64,000 nucleotides of DNA from Rosa chinensis. Lineage: Eukaryota > Streptophyta > Magnoliopsida > Rosales > Rosaceae. Below the pieces are notes generated by a model that saw only the letters and a list, made by a program, of their open reading frames with translations, did not search any database and was not told the origin of the DNA. Each line of letters starts with the position of its first letter. The first letter of the stretch is position 1. A program made the translations under genes and the position numbers. The DNA lies in the NCBI RefSeq assembly GCF_002994745.2, contig NC_037089.1, positions 15,022,141 through 15,086,140 on the forward strand, in the 5' to 3' direction. Positions 55,667 through 64,000 of this stretch are shown one piece after another.

Positions 55667-58600
55667 ATGGAGAACCAGACCCCACCCTCTGGCTCAGCCC
55701 CCCCCTGCCCCTGCCCCTGCCCCGCAGAGACCACCAGAATGGTTTCAGTTCCGTCCATCGGACCAAAGAACAATTCAGTTCTTGTCTTCCAAGATTCAGA
55801 ATCAATATCTCCCATGCACTGCATGAGATTGTAGACACCAACGTCTTTCGTGACACACCGAAGGAGATTGCAGGTTGGTTTCACTTCACAATCTGAGTCT
55901 TCGTTTGATTAATACATTTACTGGTTCCTACAATGTTGAACCCAATTCTTGAATTCACAACTTGAGTTGCCAACCTTCTCGTGTTTACTGGGTCACCTGT
56001 CAAGATTCGTAACATTGTTTCTTTACACTATAAATCTCAGAAAGCCCACTGTTTCTTGCTTGTCCAGAAAAGTTGAAGTTTATAGATAATTGTAGGGTTT
56101 CATGTCTACCATGTTTAATGAATGAACAATATCAATTGCGGCAATGTGCGTACAACGTTGAATTAGAATTAGACTTTAATCACAGTAGTTTCAGGTGACA
56201 CTTCTCTAATGTCTACTGAATATACATGTATTTGATTCTGGGTCGCTTCAATGTTTTAAAAGGCTAAGGCGTAGCCGAGGCGTTTTTGGGAGTGCGTTCG
56301 CCTTGAGGCGTAAGGCGTAAGCCTTTCGTATTAACGAGATTTATGTAAGTAAAGCTGAATCCAACTAAGTAAAGTTTCAGAACACAAAGGAGCACACATA
56401 AACCATTGAATTACAGAACTCATCAATTGAAAGGGTGATAAAAAAGCAAGTCATGCACCAGTACTGATATCAACTTATATCTTAAACAGAACAACCAAGT
56501 AGATTGGAACTTCATAGCATAGTTTTTCTATGAACAGAACAACTAATTAGATGGAAATTGTTATATCATTAACATAACAAAATTGAATTGAATAGCCTCG
56601 GACCTACAGATTGAATAGCCTCATCTTTTGGTCTCTGTATCGGCTTAACAAAGTTGGAAACGAGTGCACACATATATAACCCACAAAGTTTATAGGAACA
56701 TGATTAGAATGTAGTTACTAGTTACCTATACATAAATCACCCAAATAACCCACATATATAACCCAAGGTCACAAAACTGTCAACACCACTCTTATTGAAG
56801 AAAGCCTCACAGAAACAAACCTCACAGCATCCAAGCCTCCTAAATATGAACTTTCCAGATGTAATTCCACTTCCAAGCCTCACCTCATAAGTTAAACAAA
56901 GATAAGCATATTAAAAGAAGAATTGTCTTTTGGGGTTAATCCTTAGATGCACCTATCAACACCACTCTTACTGAAAAAAGTATTGAATGCTAAGAATTTT
57001 CACAATAAACCTGAGTCAAGCGATAAACTTCGATTGGAACACAACATCATTTCAAACTCAAATATATGCAGAATCAAAATCAGATAAACTTCAATTGAAA
57101 CAGAACTACAAAACATCAATTCGAACTCAAGTGAATATAGACCTTAATTCGAAACTAATTCAAAGATTCAAACCATAGAAATCGAATTCAAGACCATAAA
57201 TGCTCATACCTTAAACTTTTCAAATCAAACTACAACTCTGAACAAATTTCTTTCTCCAATTCTTCAAACAGCCTCCTTTACAGCGAAATCCTTGAGAAAA
57301 CCAATGGGCTCTTGATCATTTTATCAAATTGCTGCTTTGGGAATTGGGATTTGAGAGGGAACGAGACGGAGTTCTGATGGAGAAGGCTGAAGGAAACCAA
57401 AAATGACTTCAGCTCGTGAACCTATAGGAGTTTTAATTCACAAAAATCAAAACGACGTAGTTTTGGTGTTGTAAAAAAAAAAAAAAAAATTGGAGCGTCC
57501 ACCTTTAACGCCTCTGGACGCGTTTTCTGCGCTTTCTCCGCCTTGAACAGCGCCTTCGCCGCCTCTACGCCTTGACAGCAAAACACACTCAATTTCTTAG
57601 ACGCCTCGCGCCTTTGAAGCCTCAGGCGCGCTTTTTAAAACATTGGGTCGCTTAAAAAAATCTACCATAAAAACCCAGAACCCTGGGTTTCTTAGAAATA
57701 CCTTCATTCAAGAACTTAATTTGACACTTTGAATTAGAATCTGACTACCTGTAAATGCTAACATGCTGTTTTCCCTAAAATTTTGTAGCAAGCCAAGGCT
57801 ACAGCGAGCAGAAACCTGAGCTCTATTTTTTCACTGGAACGACTAAGAGGAAGGCAGACAAGTGGAAAGATGGCCATACAGCTGGGATCCAAATCACAGG
57901 CCAAGATGGTCGGGTAATTGGTCGAAAAAGGAAGTTCAGCTATCATGAAAATCGTAACTCTGATGTGAAGTGGTACCTTGATCAGTATACCACTGAAGAG
58001 AACGGTACTCGGGCTGTTTACAAACTGTACACAGGAAAAAGACCTGCCCACCGCACAATCTCAGCTGCACAATCATCTCTGTCACAAGACCCGACAACTC
58101 AGACTGCAAACATTGCTGTGATTGTTCAAGACCATCAATCTCCATCAATGCCCGTGCAGCCTCAAACAATGCTGCAGCAGCTCTTGAATGCCAGTGACTC
58201 ATTGAGTACCCCCCCTGCTCGGACAATGCTACACCAAGAGTTACCGGCAGCTACATCAATGTTCGTTCAGCATCCTACATCACAGCAGGGATTGATTGGT
58301 GGTACTAACCCATCTAGTACACAACTCTCAGCATGGAACCCCCAAGATGCTCCATTTCCTCTCGGCCAGCACTACTACTTTCCACCCATCCCAATCCTTC
58401 CTCAGATCGGGTCTCAATATCTCCCTTGGCTGCTCCAACAAAACTATCAGACTTTCCCAATGCTTCCTCACACCTACCTTCAACCTCGCCTATGGCACAA
58501 CAACTCTCCGACAATCCCAACATTTCCTCAGACCTTGTTACAACCTGGGATTTCAAGTTCAACAATGTCCGCATGGAACCCCCAATTTTTTCTTGGTCAG

Positions 58601-58708
58601 CAGCTGGAGCACACAAACATCCCAACAGGTCCAATGCTTCCTCACACCTCCCTTCAAACTGGCCCCCCAGAGCTGCAGCACACCACTATCATGGACCAAG
58701 ACCTATGA
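55667..58708 (+). pseudogene. NAC-domain-like gene, probably pseudogene
   Basis: Exon 1 (55667-55873) carries NAC subdomain A/B: PPEWFQFRPSDQRTIQFLSS, then, after a 1-nt shift near 55818, ALHEIVDTNVFRDTPKEIA. The ATG frame differs from the NAC frame because of a C-rich tract at 55699-55722. Exon 2 (57789-58708) starts in matching phase and gives ELYFFTGTTKRKADKWKDG, RKRKFSYHEN and KWYLDQYT, then a Pro/Gln-rich tail of about 200 residues with repeated PMLPHTxLQ-like units, a likely activation domain. NAC proteins are plant DNA-binding factors. Exon 2 is fully open, so exon 1 errors in C-runs could be sequencing artefacts. The intron holds a 1.4-kb transposon. Confidence 0.6.
56249..57645. mobile_element. 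Non-autonomous DNA transposon in the NAC-like intron
   Basis: Inverted termini CAATGTTTTAAAAGGC and GCTTTTTAAAACATTG lie inside an exact duplication GGTCGCTT (8 bp; GGGTCGCTT if the outer G is counted; 56240-56248 and 57645-57653). Subterminal parts are rich in GGCG / CGCC (AAGGCGTAGCCGAGGCG; GACGCCTCGCGCC). hAT or Mutator-like; the 8-9 bp size does not decide. No transposase seen. Confidence 0.85.
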
Positions 58709-59489
58709 TGCACTGAAATGCGAACCGCCCTCGTTTCCTGTATTGAAACCGGAAACGGGTCAAAAACGCTAGGAAACATGTATCCGGATTTGGAAACGTT
58801 TTGGAAACGTACGTATCCAATGAGGAAACGCCAGAATGTAAATAAATAGGAAACGTGGGGGTAATAATGACTTTTTACTAGGCAAAAATTGAAAGAAAAA
58901 AAAAACAAACAAAAGACTAGATCGAGAGACACGGCCAGACCAAATCGAGAGAGAGACCAGAGACGAGATCGAGAGAGAGACCAGAGACGCAACCTCAGAC
59001 GCAAACGAGACCCTCGATCGTTTCTCTTCTCCAGTTTGGTCGTTCCTCTTCTGCTCGGACGAGACCCGGTCGTTCCTCTTCTCCAGTTCGATCGCTCCTC
59101 TTCTCCAGTTTCGGTCACTCCTCTTCTCTAGTTCAGGTCGCTCCTCTTCTCCAGTTCCGGTCGTTCCTCTTCTCTAGTCCGGTCGTCTGCTTCGGGTACG
59201 TTTGTTCTGCTCTTCTTCTCATATTTGTTCTTCAATTTGGAGCTTGGAGATTGTTCTGATATTGTTATTTGATGTGTGTATAGCAGCAACTACAGGCTAG
59301 CTAGTTCTTAATTTCTTATCCTCTTTGCTTTTCTGAGTTTTCTCGATCGATCTGTTTAAAAGCAATATTACTTTATTGTTTTGGCTGAGCTTATTGGGTT
59401 TTCATTGAGGATGCTAATTGGGTCTACAAGTCTAAATGTTGGGTTGTTTGCATATTGGTGTAATGTTGAATTGTGTATTTTTCAGGAAC
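58709..59489 (+). other. 5' region of the first hAT element
   Basis: About six copies of GGAAACG between 58750 and 58855 look like hAT subterminal transposase-binding repeats. A TC-rich 59020-59190 stretch with repeated TCGxTCCTCTTCTCCAGTT (about 22-bp unit) follows, then a probable 5' UTR intron ending in TTTCAG at 59486. Confidence 0.55.
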
Positions 59490-60942
59490 CATGAGCACCG
59501 AAGGAACACCTCCTATTAGTTCTAGTGCCGGGTCTGTTAACGCCGGTGCTAGTAGTGGATCTGCTGATCCTGAAAATGAGACCATTGATGATAAAGCACC
59601 ATTGTGGAAATTTGTGAAGAAGATTGAAAAAATGGCAGGTGGAGGAAGTTGGAGGTGGCGGTGCAGTTTTTGCAAAATGAACTACAACGGGTCTTATACT
59701 AGAGTTCGTGGTCATTTGTTGAAAGAAGGAACAGCGGGGATAGCAGTTTGCAACAAGGTTACTCCTCATGCATTTACTCAAATGTCCAAGTTGGTGAGAG
59801 AATGCAAGGAGAGACTAATGAATGCAGCTCCTAGACAAGTTCCTCTACCATCATCAGGACAGCAAGGGGGGAGTTCCGGCACAAGTAGCTATGGGATGAG
59901 TTATCATGCCTATACACAAGCACAAACAGCAAGTGATGGTGGAAAGAAGAGGAAAACAGCTACTGGTTTAGTTGAAAAGGCCTTCCAAAACTCAGCTAGG
60001 GAGCAATGCGATAGTGAGGTTGCAAGGATGTACTACACCGGTGGCTTATCTTTCAACCTAGCTAGAAATCCACACTATCGGAACTCCTACATTCGTGCTT
60101 CTACCCTTCCAGGCTACATTCCACCAGACTACAATGCTCTAAGGACCACACTTCTTGCAAAAGAAAGGAAAAATATTGAGCATCATTTAGAACCAATCAA
60201 GATTACATGAAAAGACAAAGATGTGAGTCTTTGTAGTGATGGTTGGTCTGATGCACAAAGAAGACCATTGATTAATGTGATAGCCACTTGTGAGAGTGGT
60301 CCGATGATGTTGAGGGCTATAAACTGTGAGGGGGAATTCAAGGATCATGCATTGATTGCAGACTTGATTATAGATTCCATCAAGGAAGTGGGTTGGGAAA
60401 ATGTTGTGCAAGTGATTACCGACAATGCTCCTGTTTGTTCTAAGGCCGGTGCCTTAATAGCAAGTAAGTATCCTACTATTTTTTGGACACCATGTGTGGT
60501 GCATACTTTGAATCTTGCTGTCAAGAATATTTGCACACCTTCATTAGTTGCAAGCAATGCGGATGTGTTTGATGCATGTTGTTGGATACAGCCAGTTTCT
60601 GAGGATGTTATGTTTATCAAGAACTTCATTATGAATCATGGAATGAGATTAGTGATGTTTAATGACCATTGCAATTTGAAGTTGCTTTCGGTTGCGCCCA
60701 CAAGGTTTGCATCTACGTTAATCATGCTAAAGAGGTTTAGGCAAATCAAAAATGGTTTGCAACAGATGGTCATCAGTCCAAAGTGGGATGATTACAAAGA
60801 AGATGATGTTAGGAAGGCTGCTTCTGTGAAAGAGAAATTATTAGATGAGTTGTTATGGGATGACATTGATTACATCATTTCTTTTACTAAGCCTATCTAT
60901 GAGATGATCAGGAGAGCATACACTGATAGTAGGCCTAGCATT
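59490..60942 (+). pseudogene. hAT transposase (BED zinc finger, DUF659), truncated
   Basis: It starts MSTEGTPPISSSAG. A BED-type finger follows (WRCSFCKMNYNGSYTRVRGH ... C) at residues about 55-95, then LARNPHYRNSYIRASTLPGY and the DUF659 domain (LCSDGWSDAQRRPLINVIAT; VVQVITDNAPVC; TPCVVHTLNLAVKNI). A TGA at 60208-60210 replaces the residue before KDKDVSLCSDGW. The frame is otherwise open until about 60935, where sequence of another hAT element begins; the C-terminal dimerisation domain is missing. Such proteins cut and paste their own element. Confidence 0.85.
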
Positions 60943-61771
60943 TGAGCCCGAAACCCGCAAACCCGCCCGAAACCCGCACCGAAAAATCCCGCACGAACCC
61001 GTCCAATTATCAATTCGGGCTGAGAAAAGCCCGCACGCCAAAAACCCTTTAATTAACGGACCGGGTCGTGCTAAACCCATTAGGCCCGTTGGAACCCGTT
61101 AAGTAATTTCTGAAAATTAAAACCCTTTCTACTCTGCTGAAAGAAAGCGATCCATGACTGCATCTCTGTCTTCTTTGTCGTGCTCTCTGTCTCTCTCGTA
61201 GACTCCATGACTGCATCTCTCTCTTCTTCATCCAAACCCACAATTTCAGAGCGAGAGAGATCTAAGCTGGGATTGGCCGATTGGGTTCTGAAGTGCTTAT
61301 TGGGATTTGGGTGGAAACAAGGTAGTGAAGGTACCATTTCTGATCTCTCTCTTCAGTTCTCAGTTTTTCTTTATTGCTTTTATTAATCTGTGCTCTTTTG
61401 TTGTTGAAAGTATGGATCTTGAATCCTTGATGGATTAAATCAATGAAATATATAGTTTGTTTTTGTTGCTTACAGGTAGTGAAGGCAAACCCGTAATCTG
61501 GGTTGTTGCTTCTCTCTCATGTCTTTACTGTTTTGTTGCTTCTCTCTCATGGCTTTCTCCTGTCTCCAATACCCACAATTCCTTTTCTTTGAAACCCTTT
61601 ACAGTTTTTGCAGTTTGGTCAGTTTTTGGATATGGGTTATTGTATGTGGTCTGAAATTTGAGATTAAAGTGTTTTACTTTGTTTGAGATTAGTATGTGTT
61701 TGAGAACCAGAGCGACAATCCCAAAATTTTATGTGTTTGAGATTAGTATGCAGAAACTGTGAGGTACTCAC

Positions 61772-61985
61772 AAATCTAGGCACAGGGCCACTCAGATTAT
61801 TGTAGGACAGGTCCCTATTGCATAAAACCACATAATTCACAAAAGCTACTTCAGAATCACAATTCAATTACTATTATACAAACACAACACATAGGAATGG
61901 TTCAGAGATTTACAGAAAGGCAAGGTTGGTCATGTTAGCCAACGACATCGGAAGTACTCCGGTGAGACTGTTATTGTTGAGCCTC
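61772..61985 (-). pseudogene. Captured LRR receptor kinase exons (NIK/SERK type)
   Basis: On the minus strand, exon 61985-61914 is exactly 72 nt with AG and GT borders, encoding LNNNSLTGVLPMSLANMTNL. Exon 61814-61772 encodes DLSYNNLSGPVPRF before a GTGAGT donor. A 72-nt phase-2 LRR exon is the hallmark of SERK/NIK-type LRR-II receptor kinases, and the sequence is closest to NIK. Only these two exons are seen, in the opposite orientation to the hAT gene around them, so they are a captured fragment. Confidence 0.8.
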
Positions 61986-62771
61986 CTAAACCCAGTTGAA
62001 ACAATCTCTATATTAGCTATCAAAACAAATAGAGACAATGCTTTAGTTCATGTGGAATGACCTCAAATGCTTACAAGTACTGGAGACAATGCTTTTTGAT
62101 GTTAAAATGGTCTTTTAATCAAGTATTGAGGTTGTGCTTAATTGTACACACTCATTCACCATTCCAAGTTGGTGTGTGGGGGTTCATATATTCAGAGTAG
62201 TCATTAGTTATAATTCAGCCTTTTTTGTACTTGAACTCAAAAATGGGCTTGTATTAGATCCTATGAGAACATGGGGTGATTATACATTATTATTCCATTT
62301 ATAATCAGTAGGGCAGATTTTGTCCTCAGAAAACATGTGCCTCAGCTTCATGGTATGTAGTCAGTCAACCTTTACGAAAAGTTTTTAGAAGACTTAGAGA
62401 ATCGGTATATGCTTGTATGCTAAGCTGTGAATTTACATGATTAGAAGTTTGAGTCACAATTCCAAATCGTGCTCAAATTTGGGCAAGAGCATTAGGTCAT
62501 TGTCTAATGATTTAAAGGATTTCCAAAAACAGAGTTTTGACTTCTTGAAATCGGTTTTACATGCTTCCTTGCCTTAATTGATGTTAAGAAGAGTCCTTCT
62601 GATCTGATTTATCATGGCGTTTCTAGTCTATCATATAATTATATGCAGCTCAAGTACAGATAGAAAATGCAAACACCATACGCAGTATTCTAGTAATAAC
62701 AAGTATTGTGCAATTATACTTGAATTGGTACAATTAGAAGATTAACCTCAGTATGTTTCTTTTTTTTGTAG

Positions 62772-64000
62772 ATGAGTACAAATGATGAGTCCCAATTTAT
62801 ATCTACGGAGGAAAGAGGAGAAGATGTAACAGGAAATGTACAAAGAGATGATTTGCCTTCTAGAAGAAGGAAGAGGAAGAAGAGTTCTCAATGTTGGTTG
62901 TCTTTTGAGGAAATTCTTTTGGGTGAGGATTTGATTGAGCGTGCAAAATGCAAGAAATGTGGAGCAATACTCAAATGTGATTCGACAACAGGGACAGGTA
63001 GCATGTTACGTCATCACAATTTGTGTTCTATTTCCTCTGCTAGTAATGTTGTTTCACCACAATCTGCCATACGTTCTACTAAGTTTCAGTATGAGAGATT
63101 CTGTGAGTTATTGATAGAAGCTATTATCAGACATGATTTACCTTTCAGCTTTGTTGAGTATGAGGGTATTAGAGATGTATTTTCCTATATCTCTCCTACA
63201 CTTAAACTCCGTTGCAGAAATACCATTAAAGCCCATGTGTTGAAGATATTTAAGGGTGAAAAAGTGAAACTTCAAACTTTGTTAAGTTCAGTTCAAGGGA
63301 GACTTTGTTTGACTGCTGATTTGTGGACCTCTTTAGCAACTGATGGGTATTTGACAATTACGGCTCACTTTGTTGATTCGGAATGGAGATTGAGAAAGAA
63401 GATTATAAATTTCTGTCATATGCCTCCTCCGCACAATGGTGTTGCACTAGCTGATAAGGTAAATACCTTGATAGGAGAGTGGGGAATTGAAAAGAATTTG
63501 TTTTCAATTACCTTAGATAATGCCACTGCCAATGATTCATTTGTTGAAAAATTGAAGACTAAGTTGAACTTTAGAGGATTTCTCTTAATGAATGGCAGAT
63601 TCTTTCATGTTCGGTGTTGTGCTCACATCTTGAACTTGATAGTTCAAGATGGATTGAAAGCAATTGATCATTCTGTGATAAAGGTACGTGATTGCATCAA
63701 ATACATAAAGGGTTCTTCGGCAAGAAAAGAAAGATTTTTGGAGTGTGTTGCACAAGTTGGATTGAGAGGTAGTAGAAGAGGTTTGAGGCAAGATGTGCCT
63801 ACTAGGTGGAATTCTACTTATTTGATGCTTGATAGTGCTCTCTACTATCGCCGAGCTTTGATGAATTTGGGCTTAAGTGACAATGATTTCAAGTTGTGTC
63901 CTGTTGCTGATGAGTGGGCTAAAATAGAGAAGATCACCAAATTTTTGGGGTATTTTTATGAAGTAATGTGTCTATTTTCTGGAATAAAATACCCTACTTC
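62772..64000 (+). CDS. hAT transposase (RICESLEEPER/Ac-like), partial at window end
   Basis: Open for all 409 codons from the ATG directly after a TTTTTTTGTAG acceptor to the window edge. BED finger: AKCKKCGAILKCDS...MLRHHNLC (residues 50-85). RNase H-like core: CLTADLWTSLATDGYLTITA with the first catalytic Asp, SITLDNATANDSFVEKLK with the second, then RCCAHILNLIVQDGL and VPTRWNSTYLML. The catalytic Glu and the hATC dimerisation domain would lie downstream. No stop or frameshift is visible, so it may be a functional or domesticated transposase. Confidence 0.85.
   Translation, partial: MSTNDESQFISTEERGEDVTGNVQRDDLPSRRRKRKKSSQCWLSFEEILLGEDLIERAKCKKCGAILKCDSTTGTGSMLRHHNLCSISSASNVVSPQSAIRSTKFQYERFCELLIEAIIRHDLPFSFVEYEGIRDVFSYISPTLKLRCRNTIKAHVLKIFKGEKVKLQTLLSSVQGRLCLTADLWTSLATDGYLTITAHFVDSEWRLRKKIINFCHMPPPHNGVALADKVNTLIGEWGIEKNLFSITLDNATANDSFVEKLKTKLNFRGFLLMNGRFFHVRCCAHILNLIVQDGLKAIDHSVIKVRDCIKYIKGSSARKERFLECVAQVGLRGSRRGLRQDVPTRWNSTYLMLDSALYYRRALMNLGLSDNDFKLCPVADEWAKIEKITKFLGYFYEVMCLFSGIKYPT

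Larger units (their letters stand above)
60935..64000 (+). mobile_element. Second hAT element, inserted in the first (right end outside window)
   Basis: From about 60935 the DUF659 coding sequence gives way to GAGCCCGAAACCCGC and further CCCGCxxGAACCCG repeats, typical hAT subterminal sequence. A leader region with an intron follows and then an open transposase frame. The 3' end and target duplication lie outside the window. Confidence 0.7.

Noticed and set aside
58654..59118. Arg/Leu-rich 154-codon minus-strand frame
   Set aside because: It is a translation of the GAGAGA-type and CTTCTCCAG repeats of the hAT leader.

Overview
This is nuclear DNA from a flowering plant. Genes have GT/AG introns, the spacers are AT-rich and full of microsatellites, and plant-specific families are present: REM-type B3 factors, RPW8, TCP, NAC, RBOH, FBD-type F-box and HOTHEAD/mandelonitrile-lyase-like oxidoreductases. 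The family mix and the endogenous pararetrovirus would fit a rosid, possibly Rosaceae; that assignment is inference.

Layout. 1-3554: a mosaic of fragments of unrelated host genes (SPT5, casein kinase 1, plant cysteine oxidase, NADP-isocitrate dehydrogenase) ending in CACTA-type subterminal repeats and a CACTA 3' terminus. 3555-5046: a decayed Ty1-copia 3' half with an LTR. 5669-26927: a minus-strand tandem cluster of four REM/B3 genes. Three look intact (5669-6883, 23305-24626, 25307-26927). The fourth (8191-20623) is a pseudogene stretched over 12.4 kb by an endogenous caulimovirid of about 8 kb in its last intron and a gene-capturing Mutator-like element in its first intron. 21359-22500: a non-autonomous retroposon that borrows the 3' tail of an L1-type LINE. 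27491-32529: a nearly complete Ty1-copia element inserted 17 bp upstream of the ATG of an RPW8-domain gene. 33430-34670: repeats carrying an alpha-tubulin fragment. 34800-35335: a polygalacturonase pseudogene.

35912-42923 is a 5'-truncated L1-type LINE split by a 2-kb CACTA element carrying a histone H2A fragment. 43391-45882 is an RBOH (NADPH oxidase) pseudogene, followed by a small tail-anchored protein gene (46634-47229). 47347-50666 is a nest of hAT, Harbinger and other foldback elements. Then come an F-box/LRR pseudogene (51506-53093), a GMC oxidoreductase pseudogene (53714-54705), a NAC-like gene or pseudogene split by a 1.4-kb transposon (55667-58708), a broken hAT transposase gene (59490-60942) and, inserted into it, a second hAT element. 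The second element's transposase ORF is open to the window edge, and its leader intron holds an inverted LRR-receptor-kinase fragment.

The host genes do not form a pathway. What unites the window is repeated capture of host exons by CACTA, Mutator-like and hAT elements, with several layers of nesting that can be ordered through target-site duplications.
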